Source: Burkholderia sp. TSV86 (GTDB taxonomy: Bacteria > Pseudomonadota > Gammaproteobacteria > Burkholderiales > Burkholderiaceae). Taken from it: a stretch of DNA of 64,000 nucleotides. The stretch spans positions 1 through 64,000 of the forward strand of contig NZ_LOWB01000040.1 of NCBI RefSeq assembly GCF_001522865.1. The letters run 5' to 3'. Below are positions 45,547 to 55,652 of the stretch, piece after piece; positions within the stretch are counted from its first letter, which is position 1, and every line of letters begins with the position of its first letter. A program made the translations under genes and the position numbers. The notes under the pieces were generated by a model. That model saw only the letters and a list, made by a program, of their open reading frames with translations. It had not been told where the DNA came from and did no database searches.

Positions 45547-47256
45547 ATGAGCACCGAACACAACGACGCCGCCGCGCCAGCCAACTTCATCCGCAACATC
45601 ATCGACGACGACAACCGCACGAACAAATGGGGCGGCCGGGTCGAGACGCGCTTTCCGCCCGAGCCGAACGGCTATCTTCATATCGGTCACGCGAAGAGCA
45701 TCTGTCTGAATTTCGGCGTCGCGCGCGACTACGGCGGCGTGTGCCATCTGCGCTTTGACGACACGAACCCGGAAAAGGAAAATTTCGAGTACGTGAACTC
45801 GATCATCGACGCGGTGCGCTGGCTCGGTTTCGACTGGAGCAAGGACGGAGCCGATCACCAATATTTCGCAAGCGACTACTACGACAAGCTGTACGAATTC
45901 GCCGAGCTGCTGATCCAGCGCGGCCGCGCCTACGTCGATAGCCAAAGCGCTGACGAAATGCGCGCGAACCGCGGCTCGCTGACCGAGCCGGGCAAGCCGT
46001 CGCCATTTCGCGAGCGCACGCCGGAAGAAAACCTCGACCTGTTCCGACGGATGAAGGCAGGCGAATTCGCAGAAGGCGCCCACGTGCTGCGCGCGAAGAT
46101 CGACATGAGTTCGCCGAACATGAACCTGCGCGATCCGGTGCTCTACCGAATCCGTTATGCGCATCATTACCGCACGGGCGACAAGTGGTGCGTGTACCCG
46201 ATGTACGACTACACGCACTGCATCTCGGACGCGCTCGAGCACATCACGCACTCGCTGTGCACGCTCGAATTCGAAGATCATCGGCCGCTGTACGACTGGG
46301 TATTGAACGAGCTTGCGCAAGCTGGCGTGTTCACGCGCCCGCTGCCGCAGCAAATCGAATTCTCGCGGCTCAATCTCACCTACGCGGTCACGAGCAAGCG
46401 CAAGCTGCTGCAACTCGTGACCGAAGGCCACGTCGACGGCTGGGACGACCCGCGCATGCCGACGATCGTCGGCGTGCGGCGCCGCGGCTTCACGCCGGAG
46501 AGCATCCAGTTGTTTTGCGAACGTATCGGCGTGACGAAGGTGGATTCGTGGATCGACATGAGCGTGTTCGAAGGCGCGCTGCGCGACGATCTCGACGACA
46601 AGGCGCCGCGCACGGTGGCCGTGCTCGATCCGCTCAAGCTCATCATCGACAATTACCCGCAAGGCCAGACCGAAGCATGCACGGCGCCCGTGCATCCACA
46701 TCATCCGGAGCGCGGGCAGCGCACGTTCCCCATCTCGCGCGAGCTGTGGATCGAACGCGAGGATTTCACCGAGCATCCTCCGAAGGGTTATTTCCGGCTG
46801 TTCCCAGGCAACAAGGTGCGGCTGCGCTACGGCTATGTCGTCGAATGCACGGGCTTCGACAAGGACGAGCACGGCAACGTGATCGCCGTTCACTGCAACT
46901 ACTTCCCGGACAGCAAGTCAGGCACCGAAGGCGCGAACAACTACAAGGTCAAGGGCAACATCCATTGGGTCAGCGCCGAGCATGCTTACGCGGCTGAAGT
47001 GCGGATCTACGACCGTCTGTTCAACGAAGCGCACCCGGACGCGGGCGGGCGCAACTTCCTCGACGCGCTGAATCCGAATTCGAAGAAGATCGTGCGCGCA
47101 TATCTGGAGCCGGGTGCGCGCGAGGCGGCGCCAGAGGCGCGCTATCAGTTCGAACGCCACGGCTACTTCGTCGCCGATCGCCACGACTCGAAGCCGGGCC
47201 AGCCGGTGTTCAACCGGATCGTCGGCTTGCGCGACAGCTGGGGCAAGCCGGCCTGA
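45547..47256 (+). CDS. glnS: Glutamine-tRNA ligase
   Basis: A 569-residue class I synthetase that charges tRNA-Gln. The HIGH-type motif is YLHIGHAKS (about 41-49) and the KMSKS-type motif is the [10 protein letters not shown] region (about 281). The rest has GlnRS-type helices and beta-barrel anticodon-binding domains (about 345-550). Length fits the family. It ends with a strong hairpin and is a single gene. Confidence 0.97.
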   Translation: MSTEHNDAAAPANFIRNIIDDDNRTNKWGGRVETRFPPEPNGYLHIGHAKSICLNFGVARDYGGVCHLRFDDTNPEKENFEYVNSIIDAVRWLGFDWSKDGADHQYFASDYYDKLYEFAELLIQRGRAYVDSQSADEMRANRGSLTEPGKPSPFRERTPEENLDLFRRMKAGEFAEGAHVLRAKIDMSSPNMNLRDPVLYRIRYAHHYRTGDKWCVYPMYDYTHCISDALEHITHSLCTLEFEDHRPLYDWVLNELAQAGVFTRPLPQQIEFSRLNLTYAVTSKRKLLQLVTEGHVDGWDDPRMPTIVGVRRRGFTPESIQLFCERIGVTKVDSWIDMSVFEGALRDDLDDKAPRTVAVLDPLKLIIDNYPQGQTEACTAPVHPHHPERGQRTFPISRELWIEREDFTEHPPKGYFRLFPGNKVRLRYGYVVECTGFDKDEHGNVIAVHCNYFPDSKSGTEGANNYKVKGNIHWVSAEHAYAAEVRIYDRLFNEAHPDAGGRNFLDALNPNSKKIVRAYLEPGAREAAPEARYQFERHGYFVADRHDSKPGQPVFNRIVGLRDSWGKPA

Positions 47257-47285
47257 CGGCAACCGGCTTGCATTGCAGGCGACGA

Positions 47286-47315
47286 GCAACGCCCGGCTTG
47301 ACAGCCGGGCGTTGC
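47286..47315. terminator. Terminator after glnS
   Basis: GCAACGCCCGGC pairs with GCCGGGCGTTGC around TTGACA, a perfect 12-base stem 30 bases after the glnS stop, followed by CGTTT. Confidence 0.8.
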
Positions 47316-47437
47316 CGTTTGCGGGGCAAGTTCGCCCGCCCCGCATGGCGCCACCGGAAGAACGGCCCGCGAACGGCAGTCGCAACAGTGGCGGCAACGG
47401 CGTGCCGACAGCGCGGCGCCCGCTGCGCACGCCCGCT

Positions 47438-47905
47438 TCAGCGCGGCAGCCGCCGATGCAACTGCTCGAGCGACAGCGCCGTGCGAAACAGCCGCGCAAG
47501 GCTGCGGCTGGCATACGCGCTCACCTCGCCGGGCTCAGTCCAGCGGAAGGCATCCATCTCGGGAATCATCGAGCCGTCGCGACGGCTCGGGAACATCGAC
47601 GTGCAGACGCAGCGCGATAGATCCACTTCGTGAGCGGCCGCGCGCGCGGCGAACAGATGCAGATCCTTGTCGGGCCGATAGACGAAGCGGCCGAGATCCG
47701 TCAGCCGCCTCGGCGCGAGCACGATGCCCGTCTCTTCGACAAGCTCGCGCAGCGCCGCCTGCAGCTCGGTCTCGCCGGGCTCGCTCTGCCCTTTCGGGAT
47801 ATCCCAGTGCGTCGTGTCGGTCGCGTGCGCGAGCAGCACACGGCCGGCCGAATCGAGCAGCACGACCCCGCACGATACGGTGCGTGGCCGGGCAAGCGGC
47901 TTCAT
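47438..47905 (-). CDS. Nudix hydrolase
   Basis: A 155-residue Nudix protein. The box is complete: Gly39, Glu45, then RELVEETGI (53-61). The strand SCGVVLLDSAGRVLLAH opens the fold, and no extra domain is present. Small Nudix enzymes clean up oxidised or unusual nucleotides, or cleave dinucleoside polyphosphates. The substrate is unknown. It reads towards the glnS terminator. Confidence 0.9.
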   Translation of the reverse strand: MKPLARPRTVSCGVVLLDSAGRVLLAHATDTTHWDIPKGQSEPGETELQAALRELVEETGIVLAPRRLTDLGRFVYRPDKDLHLFAARAAAHEVDLSRCVCTSMFPSRRDGSMIPEMDAFRWTEPGEVSAYASRSLARLFRTALSLEQLHRRLPR

Positions 47906-47918
47906 CGCGATCGGCGCG

Positions 47919-48305
47919 TCAACGCTTTTGCAGCAGCCACTTGCCTGCCGCGCTCTTGCAGAACAGCGGCTTGAGCGTCATCGATTGTCCCTTCGCCTCG
48001 ATGACCGTCGTGATCTCGCGGCACGTGCGTGCGCCCTGCTCGGTCGTGCTCGGCGTGAGCTTCGCCTCGAGCTTCGTGCCTCTGCCGTCGTTCTGCCAAT
48101 CGACGGTTTCGCCGTCCTTGCCTTCGTCCCGGACTTTCTGCACGGCCTTGCCCAACGATGCGGTGTCGGCCTTGCTGAAATAGCTGATCGGCGTGTCGTT
48201 CAAGAAGTTCAGATTGTTCTGCGCGTGCGCGCCAAGCGCGGCCGTCGCGCATACCGCGCTCGCCAGTGCGCGCGCAAAAATCGAGACAGAGGCTCGCATC
48301 GTCAT
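47919..48305 (-). CDS. Small secreted protein, surface-antigen-like
   Basis: A 128-residue protein with a signal peptide ending near GAHAQNN. The mature part shows DTASLGKAVQKVRDEGKDGE and a C-terminal beta sheet with two Cys (CREITTVI and LFCKSA), a pattern seen in RT0821-type 16-17 kDa surface-antigen domains; this is a tentative match. The ATG at 48305 follows AGGAGAACACC. It lies 13 bases upstream of the Nudix gene on the same strand and could be co-transcribed. Confidence 0.75.
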   Translation of the reverse strand: MTMRASVSIFARALASAVCATAALGAHAQNNLNFLNDTPISYFSKADTASLGKAVQKVRDEGKDGETVDWQNDGRGTKLEAKLTPSTTEQGARTCREITTVIEAKGQSMTLKPLFCKSAAGKWLLQKR

Positions 48306-48560
48306 GGTGTTCTCCTTATGGAAGCGATCAAGTGCCGGCGTGCGAGCACGGCCGCGCGCCGGACAAGCGCTCAAGGATAACTGCAACCACGCGCATTTAA
48401 AATCGATCTGACAGGAAGTGACGTTTATCCACGCCGCGCCACTCGGCGCCCGCCGGCAGCGCGCGCGGCGATCGGCCGCACACGCGGCGCCACCCGCCCG
48501 CTGCACCGGGAGCCCGGCGCGGCTCGCCAAGCGTCGCCGCGTCGGCGCCGCCGCATCGAA

Positions 48561-49949
48561 TCAGCGGCCGCCGTGCGCGGTCGGCGCATGCGGATCGTAG
48601 CCGTCGGTCAGCGTGCCAAGGAACGCGATCACGTCCTGAATTTCCGCATCGGTCAGCACCGGCGAATCGCCGCGCTTGCGGTCGAACGGCGCTTCGTCGT
48701 TCAGATTCTTCCAGTAGCGCTTGGGCAGATCGTCGAATTTCTGAACGACGCCGTGCTTTACCGGATAGAACTTCTCCGGATTCGTGTCGCGCTCCGAATA
48801 GAAGCGCAGCACATCTTCGAGCGAATGATAGATGCCGTTGTGGAAGAACGATTTCTTCAGGACGACGTTGCGCAGCGTCGGCGTGCGAAACAGGCCGCAA
48901 AACTCGTCGCGGCCCTTCAAATCCTGACGCTCCGGCCCACACGCGCCAAGATCGTAGAACTTCGGATTCCGATTCACCGCAAGCTCGCGGTTGCGCGGCA
49001 CGCCCAACGCGATCAAGCCGAAATCGCTGAACTGCGGCGGCGTGCCGTCAAGCCCGCGCTTGCTCACATGGCAGCTCGCGCAGTTGCCCTTCGTCTCGTC
49101 GTTGAACACCTTGAGGCCGCGCAACTCGGCATCGGTCAGTTTCGCGTTGCCTGCAAGATACGCATCGTATTTGCTCGTGTACGGATAAAACACGTCGGGC
49201 TTCTGCTCAAACGTCTCGAGCGCCTTGAGCACTGCCTCGAATGTGGCGTCGTCGTCGTTGAATACCTGCGCGCCGAATGCGGCGCGAAACGCATCCGCGT
49301 AGGGCGCCGCGCGCACCGCGCGCGCGACCTTCGCGGGCGTGCTGTTCATCTCGAACGGCGACGTGAGCGGCACACGCGCCTGTTGCGCGCCGCTGTCGGC
49401 GCGGCCGTCCCATGTCAGGCCGCCGGTCGGGCCGGCATCGACGCTCTCGTCGCCTTCGTCATCCGACTCGTGGTAATGCTCGCTGAACTTGGGCACCGCT
49501 TGCAGATACTTCAGCGTCGGCACCGAACGAAAACCTTGCTGGCGCATATCGTCGCCGCCGAATTGCGCGGCGAGCGCGTTCGGCGCGCTGAAGCCGTGCT
49601 GCGGGCTATGGCATGACGCGCAAGCCAGCTTGCCGGAGCCCGACAGCGACGGATCGAAGAAGATCTGCCGGCCAAGCTCCGTCATCTGCTTCACCCCTTC
49701 GTACACCTGCGCGCGAGTCTGCGGCTGACCATCCACGACGACGGGCGCATCGGAGCGCACCGCCGGCGCACCTGAGCCGGCCGAAGCAGCTAACGCCCCG
49801 CTCGCCGCCGCAGCCGGGCCTGCCGTCGCGGGGCCGTTCGCATCGCACCCCGCGGCGCCCGCGGCGATCATCCCGGCTGCGGCCACCGTGCGAAGCGCGG
49901 TGAACAACCCGTGGTTCCTTAAAACAGACCGCAGCTGATGTCGCATCAT
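48561..49949 (-). CDS. Dihaem cytochrome c peroxidase/MauG-type protein
   Basis: A 462-residue periplasmic protein. It has a signal with a possible lipobox (AAGC at Cys35) and two haem-binding motifs, CASCH at 110-114 and again at about 289. Between and after them are the NPKFYDLGACG and HNGIYHSLEDVL regions of the CcpA/MauG family. It either reduces peroxide or oxidises a protein partner. It is divergent from the acid phosphatase gene and ends with the LTDAEIQDVIAFL helix usual for the family. Confidence 0.9.
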   Translation of the reverse strand: MMRHQLRSVLRNHGLFTALRTVAAAGMIAAGAAGCDANGPATAGPAAAASGALAASAGSGAPAVRSDAPVVVDGQPQTRAQVYEGVKQMTELGRQIFFDPSLSGSGKLACASCHSPQHGFSAPNALAAQFGGDDMRQQGFRSVPTLKYLQAVPKFSEHYHESDDEGDESVDAGPTGGLTWDGRADSGAQQARVPLTSPFEMNSTPAKVARAVRAAPYADAFRAAFGAQVFNDDDATFEAVLKALETFEQKPDVFYPYTSKYDAYLAGNAKLTDAELRGLKVFNDETKGNCASCHVSKRGLDGTPPQFSDFGLIALGVPRNRELAVNRNPKFYDLGACGPERQDLKGRDEFCGLFRTPTLRNVVLKKSFFHNGIYHSLEDVLRFYSERDTNPEKFYPVKHGVVQKFDDLPKRYWKNLNDEAPFDRKRGDSPVLTDAEIQDVIAFLGTLTDGYDPHAPTAHGGR

Positions 49950-50181
49950 CGGTTCGGCAGTGTCGAGTGAGAAAGGCGCGAGCGTATGTCATGAAAATGA
50001 CACTTCGATGACGTCAAATGAAAGCACAAAGAAAGCGGTACAACATGCGGCTGTCAAACGTGCCTTACACAATTCTGGCCGCCGGCTGTCGACCGGCGTT
50101 CATGCCGGACGCCGCGATGCACCCGTCGCGCCAGCCCGCCCCACATCCATACCTCATACCTCGCGACAAGAGAGAAAACAG

Positions 50182-51759
50182 ATGAACAAGCACTGGATTC
50201 GCGTGACCCCGATCGCGCTCGCGGCCGCCTTCGGGCTGAGCGCGTGCGGTGGAGACGACGTCACGTCGCCCAGCCTGTCGGCAGTCAAGAATATCGTCGT
50301 GATTTACGCGGAAAACCGCAGCTTCGACAACCTGTACGGCAATTTTCCGGGCGCCAACGGCCTGCAGAACGCGTCGGCCGCCACGCAGCTCGACCGCGAC
50401 GGCACGAAGCTCGCCACGCTGCCGAAGGTCTGGGGCGGCTTGACCGCGACGGGCGTGACGCCCACGATCACGGAGGCGATGACGGCCAACCTGCCGAACC
50501 AGCCGTTCGCGATCGACGATCCGAACGGCTTCAACACGCCGATGAGCGTGACGACGCGTGACCTCGTCCACCGCTTCTACGAAAACCAGATGCAGATCGA
50601 CGGCGGCAAGAACGACAAGTTCGCCGCGTGGTCCGATGCGGGCGGCCTCGTCATGGGCCATTACACGCCGGACCCGTCTAAGCTGCCGCTCTGGAAGCTC
50701 GCGCAGCAGTACACGCTCGCCGACAACTTCTTCATGGGCGCGTTCGGCGGCTCGTTCCTGAACCACCAATATCTGATCTGCGCGTGCGCGCCGTATTATC
50801 CGAACGCCGACAAGAGTCCGGCCGCGAGCCAGATCTCCGTCGTCAACCCGGACGGCGTGACGCTCACCACCGCCGCAAACTCGCCCGCCTCCGCGTTGTC
50901 GGGCCCGCCAAAGTTCGTGAAATCGGGCGGCCTCACGCCTGACTTCTACGCGGTCAACACGATGCAGCCGCCGTACCAGCCGAGCGGCAACGCGACCGCG
51001 AAAGGCGGCGATCCGAATCTCGCCGACCCGTCGAACCCGTCGACGCTGCCGCCGCAGACACAGCAGAACATCGGCGATCTGCTGACCAACGCCGGCATTT
51101 CGTGGGCTTGGTACGGCGGCGCATGGAACCAGGCGCTACAGGCGGCGCAAAGCGGCCAGGCGAACGTGATCTACGGTCCGAACCTGTCGGCGCCGAACTT
51201 CCAGCCGCACCACCAGCCGTTCAACTACTACGCGAACCAGGCTCCCGGCACCGCGAGCCGCGCGCAGCACCTGCTCGACGGCGGCCAGAACGGCGCGGCA
51301 CTCCTCCAGGCAATCGATTCGGGCAAGCTGCCGCAAGTGACGTTCTACAAGCCGCAGGGCAACCTGAACGAGCACCCAGGCTACACGGACGTCGCCTCGG
51401 GCGACCAGCACATCGCCGACGTCATCTCGCATCTGCAAAAGAGCCCGCAGTGGAACAACATGGTCGTCATCGTCACGTATGACGAGAACGGCGGCTTCTG
51501 GGATCACGTCGGCCCGCCGAAGGGCGACCGCTGGGGCCCCGGCACGCGGATTCCGGCGATCATCGTTTCACCGTTCGCGAAGCAGGGCTTCGTCGATCAT
51601 ACTCAGTACGACACCGCGTCGATCCTGCGCTTCATCACGCGGCGCTTCTCGCTGCCGACACTGCCGGGCTTGCAACAGCGCGACACCGCGCTCGTCGCAA
51701 ACGGCGGCAAGGCGATGGGCGATCTGACGAACGCGCTGACGCTGTCGACGGGCAATTGA
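50182..51759 (+). CDS. acpA: AcpA-type acid phosphatase/phosphoesterase lipoprotein
   Basis: A 525-residue phosphoesterase-family enzyme (phospholipase C/AcpA group). The N-terminus is a signal with a lipobox (LSAC). The nucleophile region is IVVIYAENRSFDNLYG, and metal-binding Asp/His residues are expected in TYDENGGFWDHVGPP. AcpA enzymes release phosphate from several organic substrates at acid pH. The ATG at 50182 is chosen because the signal starts there, behind GAGAGAAAACAG; a longer frame upstream has none. Confidence 0.85.
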   Translation: MNKHWIRVTPIALAAAFGLSACGGDDVTSPSLSAVKNIVVIYAENRSFDNLYGNFPGANGLQNASAATQLDRDGTKLATLPKVWGGLTATGVTPTITEAMTANLPNQPFAIDDPNGFNTPMSVTTRDLVHRFYENQMQIDGGKNDKFAAWSDAGGLVMGHYTPDPSKLPLWKLAQQYTLADNFFMGAFGGSFLNHQYLICACAPYYPNADKSPAASQISVVNPDGVTLTTAANSPASALSGPPKFVKSGGLTPDFYAVNTMQPPYQPSGNATAKGGDPNLADPSNPSTLPPQTQQNIGDLLTNAGISWAWYGGAWNQALQAAQSGQANVIYGPNLSAPNFQPHHQPFNYYANQAPGTASRAQHLLDGGQNGAALLQAIDSGKLPQVTFYKPQGNLNEHPGYTDVASGDQHIADVISHLQKSPQWNNMVVIVTYDENGGFWDHVGPPKGDRWGPGTRIPAIIVSPFAKQGFVDHTQYDTASILRFITRRFSLPTLPGLQQRDTALVANGGKAMGDLTNALTLSTGN

Positions 51760-51787
51760 GTTATTCGATGGGGTTGTATCGCTGAAT

Positions 51788-51807
51788 CGGGCGGCTTCGG
51801 CCGCCTG
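51788..51807. terminator. Terminator after the acid phosphatase gene
   Basis: GGGCGGC pairs with GCCGCC around a TTCG tetraloop and is followed by TTTTC, 29 bases after the phosphatase stop. It also lies just past the end of the convergent response-regulator gene. Confidence 0.75.
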
Positions 51808-51855
51808 TTTTCATGCGCGCGGCAACGCACGCGCCGCGCGCGAACCAGCACGCCG

Positions 51856-52488
51856 CTACACCAGCCCGTTCTCCGACGCATACATGAACAGATCGGCGTC
51901 GGAGCGCAGGCCGAGCTTGCCCATGGCATTGTGCTTGTGTGTACTGACAGTCTTGATGCTGCGGCCGCAGCGGTGCGCGATCGCGGTCATCGTCATGCCC
52001 GCGGCGCACAGGCGCACCACCTCGACCTCGCGCGGACTCAACGGCCGCATGACATCCGCTTCGCGCAACGGGATACCCGCCGTGGCGGCCGCCTGCGGGC
52101 CGATATACGGCCGCCCCTCGCTTGCGGCGGCAACCGCGCGCGGCAGTTCGTCCAGATCGCCGCGCTTGCTCAGCACCGCGAGCGCGCCTGCCTGCCGCAT
52201 CGTCTGCATCAAGCGCGGATTGTCGAGCATCGTCAGCACGACGACGCGAACCGACGGATGGCGCTCGCGAATCGCGTTCAGCATATCGAGCCCGTCGGCG
52301 GTCGGCTTGTCGGGCATCGCGAAATCAGTGACGACGACATCGCACTGCGTGCGCTCGAGCAACGCAAATAATTCGGCCGGATCGTGCGCCTCACCCACGA
52401 TCGACACGCCAAGCCCCTCCGTCAATGCATGGCGAATACCGAGCAGCACGAGCGGATGGTCGTCCGCGATCAACACTTGAACGCTCAT
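51856..52488 (-). CDS. LuxR/NarL-family response regulator (BvgA/RcsB-like)
   Basis: A 210-residue regulator. The receiver domain has the acceptor Asp55 (VVVTDFAMPD) and the GLDMLN and VLTMLDN segments. The C-terminal helix-turn-helix (about 148-205) is LSPREVEVVRLCAAGMTMT with RSIKTVSTHKHNAM, close to RcsB and BvgA types. It starts directly after the hybrid kinase stop, with GGAGAAAATTGA as ribosome site. It is downstream of the fimbrial operon on the same strand and probably controls that operon. Confidence 0.92.
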   Translation of the reverse strand: MSVQVLIADDHPLVLLGIRHALTEGLGVSIVGEAHDPAELFALLERTQCDVVVTDFAMPDKPTADGLDMLNAIRERHPSVRVVVLTMLDNPRLMQTMRQAGALAVLSKRGDLDELPRAVAAASEGRPYIGPQAAATAGIPLREADVMRPLSPREVEVVRLCAAGMTMTAIAHRCGRSIKTVSTHKHNAMGKLGLRSDADLFMYASENGLV

Positions 52489-54585
52489 TCAATTTTCTCC
52501 TTTTGAATCATCGTCATCGCGCCACTGTGCAGGATACTCGACACTGCTCAGCAGATAACCCACCATCGCCAGCACTTCGCGCGCCTCGCTGCGCGCTGCG
52601 CGTGCATCGTCGGCCGCGAGCAATCGGTGAAATACGTCCAGCAGTTCGTCGACATGCGCCTGACCAAACAGACTGAACGTGCCGCGCGCCGCGTGGCACC
52701 ACGCGCGCAGTGTTTGTTCGGACAGGCCGTCTCCAAGATGGCGCATCAGCGTGTCGCGATCGCGCTCGAGCGAATCGCGGCACGCGCGCGCAATTGCTTC
52801 GAACGCCGGAAGATCAGCACGCGATGCACCGAATACCTTCAGCAAGGTGCTGCGGTCGATTAACGCCGGATCGAAGCGCAATGCGGGAGCCGGCTCGATC
52901 GCGTCGAAGAGCGCGCGCTCGAGCCGCTCAAGCGTCACCGGCTTGCTGATGCAGCTCGCCATGCCGGCGTCCACGCAACGCACGGCGTCGCTTTGCGATG
53001 CCAGTGCCGTCATGCCAACCACCGGTGTCGCGCGCACCCGCGGATCCGGATGCCCGCGAATCGATTCGGCGAGCGCCAGGCCGTCGAGGCCCGGCATCCG
53101 GCAGTCGGTCAGCACGATGTCGAACGCCTGCTTCTCAAGCGTGCGCAGCGCTTCGCCGCCACCGCCGCACAAATGCGCACAATGGCCCAATGCGTCGAGC
53201 CGGTAGCGCATCGCGAGACGGTTCATCGCTTGATCGTCGACGACCAGCACCCGGTATGAAAGCGCCGCGGGCCGCGCAGACGCGGCGTGCACGCGTACCA
53301 CGTCGCGCGCGTCGAGCACTGCGTGCAAGCTTGCGACGAACGCGCGCCAGCCGGGCGGATTGCAATCGAGACGCACCGGCGCGCTGCCTTCGGCCTCCTC
53401 CACCGGGGCCGCCGACATCGTCACGCCGATCCGGCCAATGGACGGCGGCCAAGCGGCCATACGCGCGTCGTCGCATAGCACCGCATCGACGCTGCGGGTG
53501 CCGCACGCCGCGAGCCGCATGCCGGCCGCGCGCGCATATGCGCACAAGGCCGCCGCGAGTCCGGCATCGGCGACATCGATCGCCACGATGCGCCCCGTCA
53601 ACGCATCGGGCTGATAGCCGCGCGCAACGATCCCGCAACGAATGCTCATCGTCGCGACCGTGCCGCGCCCCACCTCGCTCGTCAGCGTGACATCTCCGCC
53701 GAGCAGCCGCGCGAGCTTGCGTGCGATCGTGAGCCCGAGCCCGGCCCCCTGCTCGGCGTCAGGTCCGCCCGGCTGCGCATCGCGCGCCCGCGTGCCACGC
53801 ACGAACGGCGTGAAAAGCTTGGGCAAATCTTCGGCCGCGATCCCGATGCCCGTATCGACTACTGCCGCGACGATCGTGAGCGCATCACCGCAATCGTCCG
53901 TCACACTCAAGCGCACCGACACGCTGCCACGCTCCGTATACCGGATAGCGTTGCCGATGAGGTTGACGAGAATCTGCCGCAACCGGTTGCCGTCCGTCCA
54001 CACGACGGCCGGCACGTCCTCGTCGATATGCAAGCCGATGCGCAAACCCTTGCGGCGCGCCCGTGCCGTCAGTAGCGCGGTCACGCTGTCAGTCAGCTCG
54101 CGCAGATCGATACGGGCCGGTTCGATCGCAAACTGCCCCGCCTCGAGATTCGCGTGATCGAGCAAATCGTCCAGTACCCGCACAAGCGATTGCCCGGACT
54201 CCTGCACGAGCCCCAGCAAGCGCTGCTGCTCGGCTGCCAGCGGCCGAGCCGTCAATACTTCGACGAGCGCGAGCATACTGTCGACGGGGCCGCGCAGTTC
54301 GTGGCTCGCCACCGCGAGCGCGCTGCGGCTCGCATTCAACGAAGCCCGCAAGCGCCTCAAATTGTGCTGTGTCCAGCCAAAACACAACAGCACGATCAAT
54401 ACATTGCTGCTCCACCATAGCCATGGGTGAAACAGCGCTTGCTCGCAGGGCGTTTTCACGCTCGCCGAAGACATCATGATCGGGTCCGAAGCCTGCGATG
54501 GCGTCCACACCGCGAGCAACGCGGTCACGACGCCCATCAGGATGCGTCGGCAGAATTTGCGCCTGCAAAAGCCGTCGCTTCTCAT
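52489..54585 (-). CDS. Hybrid histidine kinase with receiver and Hpt domains (BvgS-like)
   Basis: A 698-residue phosphorelay kinase. Two transmembrane helices (about 14-32 and 56-72) leave only a short periplasmic loop, so no sensor domain of the BvgS kind exists. The kinase core has the H-box SHELRGP (His95), NLIGNAIRY, DTGIGI and GAGLGL. A non-receiver-like linker (about 330-435) precedes the receiver domain (acceptor Asp494 in VLTDCRMPGLDG). The Hpt domain at the end carries His631 (WCHAARG), giving the His-Asp-His relay to the regulator gene next door. The sensory input must come from the short loop, the membrane or another protein. Confidence 0.9.
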   Translation of the reverse strand: MRSDGFCRRKFCRRILMGVVTALLAVWTPSQASDPIMMSSASVKTPCEQALFHPWLWWSSNVLIVLLCFGWTQHNLRRLRASLNASRSALAVASHELRGPVDSMLALVEVLTARPLAAEQQRLLGLVQESGQSLVRVLDDLLDHANLEAGQFAIEPARIDLRELTDSVTALLTARARRKGLRIGLHIDEDVPAVVWTDGNRLRQILVNLIGNAIRYTERGSVSVRLSVTDDCGDALTIVAAVVDTGIGIAAEDLPKLFTPFVRGTRARDAQPGGPDAEQGAGLGLTIARKLARLLGGDVTLTSEVGRGTVATMSIRCGIVARGYQPDALTGRIVAIDVADAGLAAALCAYARAAGMRLAACGTRSVDAVLCDDARMAAWPPSIGRIGVTMSAAPVEEAEGSAPVRLDCNPPGWRAFVASLHAVLDARDVVRVHAASARPAALSYRVLVVDDQAMNRLAMRYRLDALGHCAHLCGGGGEALRTLEKQAFDIVLTDCRMPGLDGLALAESIRGHPDPRVRATPVVGMTALASQSDAVRCVDAGMASCISKPVTLERLERALFDAIEPAPALRFDPALIDRSTLLKVFGASRADLPAFEAIARACRDSLERDRDTLMRHLGDGLSEQTLRAWCHAARGTFSLFGQAHVDELLDVFHRLLAADDARAARSEAREVLAMVGYLLSSVEYPAQWRDDDDSKGEN

Positions 54586-54671
54586 GTCGTTATCTCACCT
54601 GGAACCTGGCCGGAATAAGCATGTCTTCGGTCACTGAAAATTCATTCATCACCGCTTCGGTGTACCCGAAG

Positions 54672-55637
54672 CTAATAACGCACGTCGATGATCACGCTAT
54701 CTGTATACGTCCCGACAGCGGGAGTCGATTGATCTGTATAGATTTTCGCGGTGTAGGGGAACTGCTGCGCGGCCTGGCCGTTAGCTGCCGTACCGCTGCC
54801 GACACGATTCGTCGCTTGTCCCCATACAGTACTGCCGCCCGAACTATAGATGTCGTATTGCAATCGGTTCGTGCCATTGGCCATCTGCCGGCGTCCGTTC
54901 GCGGCCGGATTCGCCCCCGGGCTCAAGCCGACCGTATAGACCATGCCCTTCGTGCAGGTCAGCGACAGATTGCCCGTGACTGCTTGGAAGCTCCCGACCG
55001 ATGGCGCGGAGCCGAAGTTCACGTTCGGCGCGACGATCACGCAGTCGTTCGTCACGGTCAGCGTCACGGGTACGACGGTCGAGCCGCTGCCATTACTCCA
55101 TCCGAGGCAAATCAAGATGGAAATGCCAGTGCACACGTGCCAATCCCAGTTGATCGTCAGCGTGTCCGTATATGTTCCCGCGGCGACGTTACTGCCTGGC
55201 GCGGTTCGGAAATAAAGCGGCAGCGCCGAAGACGACGACGCGCTTCCACCGATGCTGATCCATTGAGTGCTATACCAGTCGTAAGTCATGCCCAACGTAA
55301 TCTGCTTACTGTATGAGGAATCTTGATACAGCGAATAGGGAATCGAATCGCCGGTCGAACTGACCAGCTTCAGCCCGTTCGCCGACATCACCGTTCCGCT
55401 GATTCTGTTGCCGAGCGAAAGCAGCCCCAGGAACGCGCCGGGACAAGTCATGCCGACGTTCGTAGTCGACGTCGATTGCGGCTGATTCGCAACGTTGAAC
55501 GACGTAACCGAGCCGAACGACGCAGGAGTCGCGGCGACGAGCGAACAGTCCGCCGCGACCGCCCGAAACGGTGCCAGCATGACGAGCGCAATGATCGAGA
55601 TTGCGAGGTGACGGAGAAATTTATTAAACATATTCAT
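54672..55637 (-). CDS. csuE: Csu-type fimbrial tip adhesin
   Basis: A 321-residue secreted protein with two spore-coat-protein-U domains. The signal peptide (about 1-28, ending AVAADC) is followed by domain 1 (about 30-175) and domain 2 (about 185-321), with conserved Cys pairs and the terminal strand VGTYTDSVIIDVRY that fits the donor-strand fold. In archaic Csu pili the two-domain CsuE sits at the tip and binds surfaces. It is the last gene of the fimbrial operon, 15 bases from the usher stop. Confidence 0.88.
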   Translation of the reverse strand: MNMFNKFLRHLAISIIALVMLAPFRAVAADCSLVAATPASFGSVTSFNVANQPQSTSTTNVGMTCPGAFLGLLSLGNRISGTVMSANGLKLVSSTGDSIPYSLYQDSSYSKQITLGMTYDWYSTQWISIGGSASSSSALPLYFRTAPGSNVAAGTYTDTLTINWDWHVCTGISILICLGWSNGSGSTVVPVTLTVTNDCVIVAPNVNFGSAPSVGSFQAVTGNLSLTCTKGMVYTVGLSPGANPAANGRRQMANGTNRLQYDIYSSGGSTVWGQATNRVGSGTAANGQAAQQFPYTAKIYTDQSTPAVGTYTDSVIIDVRY

Positions 55638-55652
55638 CGGTAAGCCTGATCG

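Noticed and set aside
45481..46893. Frame of 470 codons antisense to glnS.
   Set aside because: glnS is certain on the other strand; this frame has no ribosome site.
54654..54672. GCTTCGG/CCGAAGC hairpin at the end of the tip adhesin gene, considered as a terminator.
   Set aside because: Only 7 bases long, overlaps the stop codon and has no T-run, so support is too weak.
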